Shown here: piece by piece, positions 24,869 to 32,551 of the stretch | Layout: each line of letters opens with the position of its first letter | Position numbering within the stretch: position 1 is the stretch's first letter | DNA from: JACVRM01 sp963817375 | Lineage (GTDB): Bacteria; Actinomycetota; Thermoleophilia; Gaiellales; Gaiellaceae | Direction: 5' to 3' | DNA: 64,000 bases | Assembly: GCA_963817375.1 (NCBI GenBank) | Contig: CAWFOB010000002.1 | Location: 124,001-188,000, forward strand | Translations under genes and position numbers: made by a program | Notes under the pieces: generated by a model | What the model saw: only the letters and a program-made list of their open reading frames with translations | What the model was told of the DNA's origin: nothing | Databases searched by the model: none

Positions 24869-25695
24869 TACTCCACCGGCCTGGTCGCTGCGACCGCGTC
24901 GAGCTGGTTCGCGTGGTAGAGCACGGCGGCCTCTGCCGTCCGCGCCGCGCGAACGTCGTGGTGGCAAGCGATCGCATGGAGGAGCTCCGCGCGCACGTTC
25001 GCGTCGAGCTCGGGCGTGCCCTCCTCGACGAGCCGCAGGCCCAGGTGGACGTGGCCGAGCAGCCGACCCTCCTCGGTGGGCGGGAACCCTGGAGCCGCAC
25101 GCAGCTCGCGGGTGCGGCCGAGGTCGTGCAGCAGCGCCGCCGCGAGCAGCAGGTCGTGGCGCAGGCGCGCGTGCAACTGCGCCGTCTCGCGGGCGAGCGT
25201 CGCGACCGCGACCGTGTGCTCCAGCAGGCCGCCTGCGTACGAGTGGTGCATCCCGGCGGCCGGAAGTCGGCGCAGCAGCTCGCGGAGGCCCGGGTCCGAG
25301 AGCAGCCGCTCGCAGGCAGAGCGCAGGCCGGGATGCGAGAGCTCGGCGGCGAGGAAGTCGAGGAAGCCTTCCAGCTCGTCGGCGTCGCGCCGCATCGCCG
25401 GCACCAGCGCCGCCGGGTCGACCCCGTCCGCAGCCTCGAGGGAGCGCACGTCGACCTGCAGGCGGTCGCGGAAGCGCTCGACGCGGCCGAGCAGGCGCAC
25501 CGCGTCGCCCTCGCTGAAGCGCGCGTCGAGCAGCTCGACGTCCTTCCACACGCGTGCGTCGATCCGGCCGCTCGGGTCGACGAGCTCGAGCGCCAGGTAG
25601 GGCGCGCCGTTCTTCGTCCGCCGCCGCTCCTTGCGGGCCACTGCGTAGGTGCCCTCGACGACGCGGTCCGCGGCCAGGTCGGAGATCGTGCTCAC
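24868..25695 (-). CDS. OB-fold / HD-domain 3'-5' exoribonuclease (YhaM-like)
   Basis: The 275-residue protein joins an N-terminal nucleic-acid-binding OB fold (YLALELVDPSGRIDARVW, FRDRLQVDVRSLE) to an HD phosphohydrolase domain with MHHSYAGGLLEHTVAV, ALLHDLGR and ACHHD, the metal ligands of YhaM-type RNases. It probably trims RNA or DNA 3' ends. It begins at a GTG six bases after TAGACT on the minus strand (leaderless type) and is the first gene of a two-gene unit with the MOSC gene. It is divergent from the DUF1015 gene. Confidence 0.88.
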   Translation of the reverse strand: MSTISDLAADRVVEGTYAVARKERRRTKNGAPYLALELVDPSGRIDARVWKDVELLDARFSEGDAVRLLGRVERFRDRLQVDVRSLEAADGVDPAALVPAMRRDADELEGFLDFLAAELSHPGLRSACERLLSDPGLRELLRRLPAAGMHHSYAGGLLEHTVAVATLARETAQLHARLRHDLLLAAALLHDLGRTRELRAAPGFPPTEEGRLLGHVHLGLRLVEEGTPELDANVRAELLHAIACHHDVRAARTAEAAVLYHANQLDAVAATRPVE

Positions 25696-25707
25696 CCGCC
25701 GAGTCTA
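25696..25707 (-). promoter_or_regulatory. Leaderless-type -10 element
   Basis: TAGACT on the minus strand (complement of 25702-25707) precedes the GTG at 25695 by six bases. Confidence 0.52.
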
Positions 25708-25736
25708 GGCAGCCGAGTGGACACGAAGCGCGTTGC

Positions 25737-25748
25737 TAGGGTCAAGCG
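25737..25748 (+). promoter_or_regulatory. Leaderless-type -10 element
   Basis: TAGGGT (25737-25742), six bases, then GTG at 25749. The divergent minus-strand -10 is 29 bases away. Confidence 0.52.
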
Positions 25749-26882
25749 GTGGCGGACGTACGACCCTTCCGCGCCGTCCATTACGACGAGCGCACGACCG
25801 GCCCGGCATCCGACCTCGTGGCGCCGCCGTACGACGTGATCTCCGCCGAGGAGCGCGAGCAGTACCTGGCGCGCAGCCCGTACAACGTCACCCGCCTGAT
25901 CCTCCCCGACTCGCCCGACGACGCCGCCCGGCTCTGGCGCGACTGGTTCGCGAAGGGTGTCCTCGTCGGCGAAGCGGAGCCGGCGCTCTGGTGGCTGCGC
26001 GAGGATTACGAAGGGCCGGACGGCAACCGGCACCGGCGCGAGGGCTTCTTCGGGCTCGTCCGCGTCGAGCCATACGAGCGCGGGATCGTCCGCCCGCACG
26101 AGCGCACGCACGAGGCCGCGAGGCGCTCGCAGCTCGCGCTGCTGCGCGCCGTTCGAGCGAACCTCTCGCCGATCCTGCTGCTCTACGACGATCCGGCACA
26201 GCGACCCCGGAAGGCGCTGGCGCCGCTGGCCGAGGGCGACCCGTTTCTCGAGGCGGCCGACGGGAGCTCGACCGCGCGGATCTGGCGCATTACCGACCCC
26301 GACGCGATTTCGGAGGCGCAGTCGGCGCTGGCCGACTCGTCACTGGTCATCGCCGACGGGCACCACCGGTACGAGACGTCGGTCGCCTTCGCAGCAGAGG
26401 ACGGGTCGCCGGAGGCGCAGGTGATGATGGCGGTCTTCGCCAACACCGACGGCGAGGGGCTGGTCATCTTTCCGACCCACCGGGTCGTCCGGGAGCTGCC
26501 CGAGCTGAACGGCAACCTCCGCATCACGCCGATCGGCTCGAGCCCCGAGGAGGCGCTGGCCCGCCTGGGCGAGGTCGATCACGAGCATGCCGCCTTCCTC
26601 GTCTATCGCCGCGACGGCGCCGCGCTCGTGGAGTCGCCCGGCGACGACCGGCTCGACACCGTCGTGCTCGAGCAGCTCGGCATCGAGGAGCCGCGGTACA
26701 CGGCGCAGGCCGACGAGGCCGTGGCGCTCGTCGACAGCGGCGAGGCCGAGGCCGCGTTCCTGCTGCGCCCGCCGACGATCCAGCAGGTGCGCGCCGTGAC
26801 CGAGGCGGGCCGCACCATGCCGCAGAAGAGCACCTACTTCTATCCGAAGCTCTTCTCCGGGCTCCTCTTCCACGAGCTTTGA
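25749..26882 (+). CDS. DUF1015 family protein
   Basis: The 377-residue product matches DUF1015 throughout: VRPFRAVHYDERTTGPASDL, VAPPYDVISAEEREQYLAR, the RHRREGFFGLVRVEPYERG strand, GIVRPHERTHE, LVIADGHHRYETS and TMPQKSTYFYPKLFSGL. The conserved His, Asp and Arg residues suggest an enzyme; members are often annotated as HTH-containing or kinase-like, but no reaction has been established that I can name. It overlaps the next gene by four bases (TTGA), so the two are likely one operon. Confidence 0.86.
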   Translation: MADVRPFRAVHYDERTTGPASDLVAPPYDVISAEEREQYLARSPYNVTRLILPDSPDDAARLWRDWFAKGVLVGEAEPALWWLREDYEGPDGNRHRREGFFGLVRVEPYERGIVRPHERTHEAARRSQLALLRAVRANLSPILLLYDDPAQRPRKALAPLAEGDPFLEAADGSSTARIWRITDPDAISEAQSALADSSLVIADGHHRYETSVAFAAEDGSPEAQVMMAVFANTDGEGLVIFPTHRVVRELPELNGNLRITPIGSSPEEALARLGEVDHEHAAFLVYRRDGAALVESPGDDRLDTVVLEQLGIEEPRYTAQADEAVALVDSGEAEAAFLLRPPTIQQVRAVTEAGRTMPQKSTYFYPKLFSGLLFHEL

Positions 26883-27688
26883 GCGAGCCCTGGCTGGAGC
26901 TGGGCCGCACGGTTGTCGCAGACGTGCAGGCGGTGCTGGCCGAGCTGCCGACGCGGGCGGACCGCGAGCCGGTGGTGGGCGCCGGCCTGGGTGGCGACGA
27001 TACGACCGCGATCGACGCCGCCGCGGAGGCGGCGGTCGTGCGTCGGCTCGAGGCGCTGCACGCCGAGGGCCACGAGTTCACGCTGGTCTCCGAGGAGCTG
27101 GGCGAGCGCGCGTTCGGCGGCGGCACGACCCGGCTCGTGCTCGACCCGATCGACGGCTCCCTGAACGCGAAGCGCGGCATCCCCTTCTTCTCGCTCTCGC
27201 TGGCCGTGGCCGAGGGGCCGGTCATGGGCGACGTCGTGTTCGGCTTCGTCCACGATTTCGGGGCCGGCGAGGAATGGACGGCGAGCCGCGGCGGCGGCGC
27301 CCAGCTCAACGGCGTCGCGCTCGACGGTCAGGGCCCGGACGAGGAGATCGAGCTGCTCGTGTGCGAGGCGACGCGGACGCAGCTGGTCGCCGATGTGGCC
27401 GGCGAGCTCGTGGGCGTGGCCCGCCGGCTACGGCTGATGGGATCGCTCGCCCTGTCGCTCTGCCACCTCGCGGCGGGGCGGGTGGACGCCGTCTGCTCGC
27501 TCAAGCCGGCGCGGTCGGTCGACATCGCGGCGGGCCTTCTGCTCGTCCGCGAGCGCGGCCTGGTGGCCGAGCTGATCGACGGCGGGCCGCTTGCCGAGGC
27601 GCCCCTCGACCTCGAGGGCCGCTCCCGCATCGTCGCGGCCGCCTCGCCGGCCGCGCTCGGCCGCGTTGCGGCTGCACTGGGGGCCTGA
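26879..27688 (+). CDS. Inositol monophosphatase family phosphatase
   Basis: The 269-residue protein has the metal-dependent lithium-sensitive phosphatase motifs: TLVSEELGERAF (first metal Glu), LVLDPIDGSLNAKRGIPFFS (DPxDG loop) and a C-terminal ARSVDIAAGLLLVRERG in place of the usual WDxAAG. Substrates of the family include inositol phosphate, fructose-1,6-bisphosphate and PAP; which applies here is not visible. The TTG start at 26879 overlaps the DUF1015 stop. Its stop codon lies in the left arm of a hairpin shared with the convergent cupin gene. Confidence 0.84.
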   Translation: MSEPWLELGRTVVADVQAVLAELPTRADREPVVGAGLGGDDTTAIDAAAEAAVVRRLEALHAEGHEFTLVSEELGERAFGGGTTRLVLDPIDGSLNAKRGIPFFSLSLAVAEGPVMGDVVFGFVHDFGAGEEWTASRGGGAQLNGVALDGQGPDEEIELLVCEATRTQLVADVAGELVGVARRLRLMGSLALSLCHLAAGRVDAVCSLKPARSVDIAAGLLLVRERGLVAELIDGGPLAEAPLDLEGRSRIVAAASPAALGRVAAALGA

Positions 27689-27707
27689 CGCCGCTTGCCG
27701 TCAGGCC
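27682..27707. terminator. Bidirectional hairpin spanning two stop codons
   Basis: GGCCTGACG (27682-27690) and CGTCAGGCC (27699-27707) are a perfect 9-bp inverted repeat with an 8-base loop. The TGA of the phosphatase gene (27686-27688) lies in the left arm and the TGA of the convergent cupin gene (27701-27703) in the right arm. Confidence 0.62.
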
Positions 27708-28024
27708 TGCTTGAGCTCGACGGCGATCACGTGGATCGGCGAGTCGGCGACGTTCTCGAGGGTGTGCGGCGGGAACGGCGCCGTCCAGACCGCGCCCGCG
27801 CGGAGCCCCTCGCCGCGGCGTGAATCCATGAGCACGTTCCCCTCGCCGTCGCGGCGGACGAAGTGCTCGCCGGACTGCACGTAGAGCACTGCGGGCCAGC
27901 GATGCGTGTGCACCGGCGTTCTGTCGCCGGGCGCGATATGCGTGTCGAGCACCCGGACGTGCTCGTTCTCGAAGAGGAGTGTGTGGTGGTCGGGCGCCGC
28001 GATCAGCGCGTCCAGCTCGTCCAT
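27701..28024 (-). CDS. Small cupin protein
   Basis: The 107-residue single-domain cupin has the metal-binding set in PGDRTPVHTHRWPAVLYVQS (two His and the later Glu) and a second motif around PFPPHTLENVADSP. It may act as a binding protein or isomerase-like enzyme; no specific reaction is supported. The ATG has TAGGGT seven bases upstream on the minus strand and no Shine-Dalgarno. It is divergent from the Mrp gene with only 30 bases between the start codons. Confidence 0.8.
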   Translation of the reverse strand: MDELDALIAAPDHHTLLFENEHVRVLDTHIAPGDRTPVHTHRWPAVLYVQSGEHFVRRDGEGNVLMDSRRGEGLRAGAVWTAPFPPHTLENVADSPIHVIAVELKQA

Positions 28025-28037
28025 CGGCCCGACCCTA
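28025..28037 (-). promoter_or_regulatory. Leaderless-type -10 element, cupin side
   Basis: TAGGGT on the minus strand (complement of 28032-28037) precedes the cupin ATG by seven bases; the opposing -10 of the Mrp gene begins six bases away. Confidence 0.52.
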
Positions 28038-28042
28038 GTCGC

Positions 28043-28054
28043 TACGCTCGACGC
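28043..28054 (+). promoter_or_regulatory. Leaderless-type -10 element, Mrp side
   Basis: TACGCT (28043-28048), CGACGC, then ATG at 28055. Confidence 0.52.
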
Positions 28055-29134
28055 ATGGCCTCACGCGCCGACGTCATGCTTGCGCTCGCGGGGGTCATCG
28101 ACCCCGAGCTGAAGCGCCCGGTCACGGAGCTGGACATGGTCCGTGGCGTCGAGATCGACGGCGGGCGCGTCGCAGTCACGATCGCGCTCACCGTCGCCGG
28201 CTGCCCGCTCAGGCACAGCTTCGAGCAGCAGGTGCAGGACGCCGTGCTGCCGCTCGACGGCGTCGACTCCGTCGAGCTGGCCTTCGACGTCATGAGCTCG
28301 GAGGAGAAGTCGGCGCTCGTCACCCGTCTGCGCGGCGGCGTCGAGCGCCGCGGCATCTCGCTCGACCCGGCCACGCGCGTCATCGCCGTCGCCAGCGGCA
28401 AGGGCGGCGTCGGCAAGTCCTCGCTCACCGCCAATCTCGCGGCTGCCTTCGACGCCCTCGGCGACCGCGTCGGCATCCTCGACGCCGACGTCTACGGGCA
28501 TTCGATCCCGCACATGCTCGGCGTCCACCAGCGCCCGGTCGTCGTCGACAAGATGATCGTCCCGCCCGTGCGCGGCGACCTGAAGCTGATGTCGATCGGC
28601 TTCTTCCTCGACGACAACGCGCCCGTGATGTGGCGCGGGCCGATGCTCCACCGCGCGCTCGAGCAGTTCCTGAGCGACGTGCACTGGGGCGAGCTCGACA
28701 CGCTGCTCGTCGACATGCCGCCCGGCACCGGCGACGTCGCCATCTCGCTCGGCCAGCTGCTGCCGCGCGCCGAGGTGCTCGTCGTCACCACGCCGCAGCC
28801 CGCCGCCCAGCAGGTTGCCGTCCGCGCCGCCGACATGGCGCAGAAGACCGGCATGCGCCTGCTCGGCGTCGCCGAGAACATGTCGTATCTCGTCGGCACC
28901 GGCCAGGAGCTCTTCGGCTCGGGCGGCGGCCAGGCGCTGGCCGACTCGCTCGGCGTGCCGCTGCTCGGGAGCATCCCGCTCGATCCGGCGCTGCGCGAGG
29001 CCGCAGACGCCGGCGAGATGCTCGTCGAGCGCGACCCGGACGCCGAGGCGTCACGGGCGATCCGCGACCTCGCCGACCGGGTCCGTGCGACCCGGCGAGG
29101 CGGCATCGTCCGCTCGCTGCCGCTCGTCTCCTGA
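28055..29134 (+). CDS. mrp: Mrp/ApbC Fe-S cluster carrier ATPase
   Basis: The 359-residue protein has an N-terminal MIP18/DUF59 domain (ALAGVIDPELKRPVTELDMV, VAGCPLRHSFEQQV) and a ParA-like ATPase with the deviant Walker A SGKGGVGKSSLTANLA, ILDADVYGHSIPHMLG, MWRGPMLHRALEQF and VDMPPGTGDVAISLG. It delivers Fe-S clusters to targets such as complex I. The CxxC pair that binds the cluster in enterobacterial ApbC is absent: the segment reads ENMSYLVGTGQELFGSGGG, a loss also known from actinobacterial Mrp. The ATG at 28055 is set by the -10 spacing; the frame is open to 27863. Confidence 0.93.
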   Translation: MASRADVMLALAGVIDPELKRPVTELDMVRGVEIDGGRVAVTIALTVAGCPLRHSFEQQVQDAVLPLDGVDSVELAFDVMSSEEKSALVTRLRGGVERRGISLDPATRVIAVASGKGGVGKSSLTANLAAAFDALGDRVGILDADVYGHSIPHMLGVHQRPVVVDKMIVPPVRGDLKLMSIGFFLDDNAPVMWRGPMLHRALEQFLSDVHWGELDTLLVDMPPGTGDVAISLGQLLPRAEVLVVTTPQPAAQQVAVRAADMAQKTGMRLLGVAENMSYLVGTGQELFGSGGGQALADSLGVPLLGSIPLDPALREAADAGEMLVERDPDAEASRAIRDLADRVRATRRGGIVRSLPLVS

Positions 29135-29169
29135 ACGCGGACGGGCGCCTGTCGGCGCCCGTCCGCGTT
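29134..29169. terminator. Strong hairpin terminator between convergent genes
   Basis: A perfect 16-bp stem with the loop TGTC begins at the last base of the Mrp stop codon. There is no long T-run. It separates Mrp from the convergent secreted-protein gene and could stop transcription from both sides. Confidence 0.65.
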
Positions 29170-29190
29170 CTACAGGTCCGGAGCTTCGGC

Positions 29191-29787
29191 CTACTTGTGG
29201 CGGCCGCGGTCCTTCGGTGCGTTCTGGTTCTGCGTGTCGTTCGGCCGCGGCGACTGGACGGTCGTCGATGTGTCGTCCTTGACACAGCCGCGGTTGAAGA
29301 GCAGCGCCTCGTTGCCCGACGCGCCCGTGCCCAGCTTGCCGTCGGTGAATCCGCCGGAGCCGAACGTGGCCGAGAAGTTCGCCAGCAGTCCGGCCCTCGG
29401 CGAGCCGGCGCGGCCCGACAGGAGACCCTCGACGTTGCCGTCCAGGTTGACCGCCGAGAAGTCGGCCGCGGCGCGGCTGTCGGTGCCGACGACGCGAACC
29501 TCGCCGCGCATCCAGCCGGCCTTCTCGTCGTTGTTGTAGACGCTGTGCACGTCGATCCGCACCTTGCCGCTCAGGGCCGGGTTCGTGCTGGTCATCGTGC
29601 CCTCGTAGCGGCCGACGGTGATCGTGTACGCGCCGTCGCTGCCGGTGCAGTTCTTCGTCGCCACGCGCTTCGCGGCCGCGGTGAACGTCGCCGACGGCGT
29701 GTCCGTCTGCGCGCCCGCCGCAACCGCGACCCCGGCAATCGTCAGTGCCGCAACCATTCCCCCGATCCAGAACTTCAGCTGCTTCAT
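29191..29787 (-). CDS. Secreted protein of unknown function
   Basis: The 198-residue product has a clear signal peptide (KQLKFWIGGMVAALTIAGVA, then AVAAGAQ). The mature part contains TKNCTGSDGAYTITVGRYEG, GKVRIDVHSVYNNDEKAGW and one later Cys (NRGCVKDD) that could pair with the first. The tail is rich in Asn, Asp, Gln and basic residues. The ATG has an AGGAGG ribosome site. The 109 bases between it and the divergent HAD gene contain small inverted segments but no riboswitch I recognise. I do not recognise a family; a beta-rich extracellular domain is likely. Confidence 0.7.
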   Translation of the reverse strand: MKQLKFWIGGMVAALTIAGVAVAAGAQTDTPSATFTAAAKRVATKNCTGSDGAYTITVGRYEGTMTSTNPALSGKVRIDVHSVYNNDEKAGWMRGEVRVVGTDSRAAADFSAVNLDGNVEGLLSGRAGSPRAGLLANFSATFGSGGFTDGKLGTGASGNEALLFNRGCVKDDTSTTVQSPRPNDTQNQNAPKDRGRHK

Positions 29788-29883
29788 TTCGAGATGCCTC
29801 CTAGGTCGTCTGCCCTCGGTGCACAAGGTCGGTTTCGGTTGTGAGCGTCTTTCGGCGCTACCCGTAAGGGTTCTGTTTGCGTC

Positions 29884-29896
29884 TAGGCTCGATCGA
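29884..29896 (+). promoter_or_regulatory. Leaderless-type -10 element
   Basis: TAGGCT (29884-29889), seven bases, then GTG at 29897. Confidence 0.5.
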
Positions 29897-30586
29897 GTGA
29901 TTCGCGCCGCCTTCTTCGATCTCGACCGCACGTTCATCCGGCGCTCGAGCGCGCTCGCCCTGGCCGGCGCGTTCCGGGAGCGGGGGATCATCAGCCGCCG
30001 CCAGCTCGCGAAGGCGGGGCTCTGGCAGCTGCTCTTCGCGGCCCGCGGCGCCGACCCGAAGACCGTCACCAACGGCATCGCCGACGGCATCGCGCTCCTG
30101 CGCGGCGTGCCGGCGGCGGACGTCGAGCAGATGGCGGCCGACGCGGTCGACCCGGTGCTCCGCCCGCTCGTCTATCCGGACGCGCTCGCACTTGTCGCGG
30201 AGCATCGGCGGCGCGGCGAGCCGGTCTACCTCGTGACCGCGTCGCTGCAGGAGATCGTCGCGCCGTTCGCGGCGGCGCTCGGTTTCGAGGGGGCGATCGG
30301 CTCGGTCGGGGAGATCGATGGCGAGGGCCGGTACACCGGCGCGGTCGTGCGCGCCTGCCACGGCGCCGGCAAGGCGGCGGCGGTGCGGGAGCTCGAAGGC
30401 ATCGATCTCGACGCGTCGACCGCGTACAGCGACGGCGTCGCCGACCTGCCGCTGCTCGAGGCCGTCGGGCATCCCGTCGCCGTCAACGCCGACCGCGCCC
30501 TGCGCCGCATCGCCGCGGCGCGTGGCTGGTCCTCGCTCGACTTCCGGCGCCGCCCGTTCCGGGCTGCCGTCCGCGCCGTTGGTTGA
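29897..30586 (+). CDS. HAD-IB family phosphatase (SerB/CicA-like)
   Basis: The 229-residue protein has the HAD core: AAFFDLDRTFIRRSSALALA (nucleophile Asp and general acid Asp), YLVTASLQEIV (motif II), a Lys in CHGAGKAAAVREL (motif III) and AYSDGVADLPLLEAVG (motif IV), with a four-helix cap inserted after motif I. This matches subfamily IB phosphoserine-phosphatase-like enzymes often annotated HAD-IB; substrate may be a phosphoserine, phosphocholine or lysophosphatidate type compound. It overlaps the next gene by eight bases. Confidence 0.85.
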   Translation: MIRAAFFDLDRTFIRRSSALALAGAFRERGIISRRQLAKAGLWQLLFAARGADPKTVTNGIADGIALLRGVPAADVEQMAADAVDPVLRPLVYPDALALVAEHRRRGEPVYLVTASLQEIVAPFAAALGFEGAIGSVGEIDGEGRYTGAVVRACHGAGKAAAVRELEGIDLDASTAYSDGVADLPLLEAVGHPVAVNADRALRRIAAARGWSSLDFRRRPFRAAVRAVG

Positions 30587-31313
30587 CGAGTTCACCGCGC
30601 GGATCGAGGCGCTCGGCTTCGACGCCGCCGACGCGCGCACGCTTGCCGAGCACTTCGCCGACTGCGAGCGGCGCGGCAAGCACGGCCACGGGCGCACGCG
30701 GGTCGACTGGCTCGAGACGCTGCCCGACCTCCACCCGGAGGCCAGGCCGCAGCGTCTGATCGCCGAGCCGGGCTACGAGCGCTGGGACGGCGGCGCGGCG
30801 CTCGGCTACCTCACGCTCGCGGCTGTCTGTGACGCGCAGCTCGCCGAGCCGCCGCAGCACGCGCGGGTGATCGCCGCCGTGCGGACGTTCCCGACCGGTG
30901 CGCTCGGCTACTGGGCCCGCCGGCTTGCAGGGGGCGGCCTCGTCGCCGTGCTGACCGCAACGTCGCCGCGGCGGCTCCCGCACCCCGACGGCGGTCCGGC
31001 GCTGACGGGCACGAACCCGCTCGCGATCGCCGTCCCGAGCTCGGACGGGCGCGCGCTCGTCGCAGACGTTTCGATGGGCCGCGTGACCTACGGCGACGTG
31101 CTCAGCGGCGACGCCGCGCCGGAGGAGCTCGTCCCGTTCGGCGGCGAGCACGCGCACAAGGCGTTCGCGCTCGCGGTCGGCCTTCAACTCGTCGTCGACG
31201 CGCTCGCCGGCCCCGGCCACGGGGCCGTGCTCGTGGTCGCCCGGCCGGACGCCGACCCGGTGCCGGGGCTACGGCTCCTCGCGGAGGGCCGCCGCCTGCC
31301 CGGCGACAGCTGA
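30579..31313 (+). CDS. LDH2-type malate/lactate dehydrogenase family protein, short
   Basis: The 244-residue protein resembles the LDH2/MDH2 oxidoreductase family: an N-terminal helical part with CERRGKHGHGRTRVDWLE, the nucleotide-binding region with GYWARRLAGGGLVAVLTATS, PALTGTNPLAIAVPSSDG, and HAHKAFALAVGLQLVVDALA near the end. Family members usually have 330-360 residues, so about 90 residues are missing from internal and C-terminal parts. It may be a minimal or altered-specificity member. The TTG at 30579 is the best start. Its last 45 bases overlap the end of the convergent cupin gene. Confidence 0.74.
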   Translation: MVDEFTARIEALGFDAADARTLAEHFADCERRGKHGHGRTRVDWLETLPDLHPEARPQRLIAEPGYERWDGGAALGYLTLAAVCDAQLAEPPQHARVIAAVRTFPTGALGYWARRLAGGGLVAVLTATSPRRLPHPDGGPALTGTNPLAIAVPSSDGRALVADVSMGRVTYGDVLSGDAAPEELVPFGGEHAHKAFALAVGLQLVVDALAGPGHGAVLVVARPDADPVPGLRLLAEGRRLPGDS

Positions 31314-31934
31314 GGCGAAGCGCGGGTCGTCGCGCAGCACGGCGAAGTCCTGGTCGTCTGGCGCGAGCCTGGCCGCCTCGTCGTTCAGGGCGACCGCGCG
31401 CGCGAGCTTCTCGAGTGCCTCGTCGGTCTCGCCGTGAAGCGCCAGCAGGCAGGCCAGGTTGTAGTTGGCCGCCCAGTCGTCCTCGCGGTAGCCGGCGCGC
31501 ATCGCCGCCATGGCGCGCTCGGGCTCGCCGGCGCGCTGGTAGGCAAAGGCTGCGAACGACGCCTCCCACCCGGACACGGTGAACGGCTCGCCGGGCTTGC
31601 CGCCGAAGACGACGATCGTCGTGCCCGCCTCGTTCGCGACCGCCCCGCGCCGGACGGCCGGGGGGACGGCGACGAACGTGCCGGCGGCCGCCTCGACCTC
31701 CTCGCCGTCGAGCGTGAAGCGGGCGCTGCCCACGGTGACGAAGTAGAGCTCCTCGTGGCCGTTGGTCGACTCGGTGTGCTCCTCGACGACGCGGTCCCCG
31801 GCCTTCGCCGCCGTGTAGGCGTTCGCGCCGAACGCCTGGATGCCGAAGCGGCGTCGCACGGGCCGCCAGACCAGGCCTTCCTGGTCGACCGGGAGCGCCT
31901 CGAGCTCGTCGATGCGGGCGATCTGCCAGCTCAT
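31269..31934 (-). CDS. Cupin-TPR protein, paralog A
   Basis: The 221-residue protein has an N-terminal cupin (RRRFGIQAFGANAYTAAKAG, NGHEELYFVTVGSARFTLDG, GTFVAVPPAVRRGAVA) and a C-terminal TPR-like helical region (WAANYNLACLLALHGETDEA) ending in the LRDDPRFA motif. Its neighbour encodes a paralog with the same layout. The cupin probably binds a small ligand or metal; the helical tail could mediate protein contacts. The start overlaps the stop of paralog B by four bases, so both belong to the five-gene unit that starts at 34354. Confidence 0.8.
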   Translation of the reverse strand: MSWQIARIDELEALPVDQEGLVWRPVRRRFGIQAFGANAYTAAKAGDRVVEEHTESTNGHEELYFVTVGSARFTLDGEEVEAAAGTFVAVPPAVRRGAVANEAGTTIVVFGGKPGEPFTVSGWEASFAAFAYQRAGEPERAMAAMRAGYREDDWAANYNLACLLALHGETDEALEKLARAVALNDEAARLAPDDQDFAVLRDDPRFASAVAGQAAALREEP

Positions 31935-32551
31935 GCGGGGAACCTCGGGTCGTCGCGGATCGAGGCGAGGTCCTCGTCGTCGTGGGCGTACCCGGCGAAA
32001 CGCGGCTCGCGCTCGATCGAACCGGCGAGATGGGCAAGCGCCTCGTCCTTCTCGCCCAGCTGCGCCTCCGCGCAGGCGAGGTTGAAGAGGATCGGGGCCA
32101 GGTCGTCGGGGTACTCGGTCAGCGCCTGCTCGAGCATCTGCTTCGCGCCGGCGTAATCCCCGAGGTCGAAGAGGGGCAGGATGTCCCGGTTCGTCTCCCA
32201 TGCCCGCGGCGAGAAGGGCTGGCCGGGAGCTGCGCCGACCGTGAGGACGGTCGCCGGCGCCTGCTGCGCGACGGCGCCGCGCATCGTCGCCGGATCGGGA
32301 ACGTGCACGAGCGTCCCGGCGGGCGCCTCGATCCGCTCGCCTTGAACGGTGAAGACGGCGACCCCGTCGGTGACGATGTACAGCTCCTCGTGGCCCGAAT
32401 CCTCGTTGTGCTCCGGGATGATCGTGTCGCCCGGCTCGCGTCCCGTCCACGCGTTGACGCCGAAGCCGCGGATGCCGAAGTGGCGCCGGATCGGCGCCCA
32501 GCCGTCCGCGCGCTCGAGCGCGCCGATGCTCGAGGTCGCGTGGCCGCTCAC
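31931..32551 (-). CDS. Cupin-TPR protein, paralog B
   Basis: The 206-residue product parallels paralog A: cupin segments RRHFGIRGFGVNAWTGREPG, SGHEELYIVTDGVAVFTVQG and GTLVHVPDPATMRGAV, then helices (AGAKQMLEQALTEYPDD, PILFNLACAEAQLGEKDEAL) and the closing IRDDPRFPA. The GTG start overlaps the DUF1028 stop (GTGA). The tandem arrangement suggests a duplication followed by divergence, perhaps giving a heteromeric cupin pair. Function is unknown. Confidence 0.8.
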   Translation of the reverse strand: MSGHATSSIGALERADGWAPIRRHFGIRGFGVNAWTGREPGDTIIPEHNEDSGHEELYIVTDGVAVFTVQGERIEAPAGTLVHVPDPATMRGAVAQQAPATVLTVGAAPGQPFSPRAWETNRDILPLFDLGDYAGAKQMLEQALTEYPDDLAPILFNLACAEAQLGEKDEALAHLAGSIEREPRFAGYAHDDEDLASIRDDPRFPA

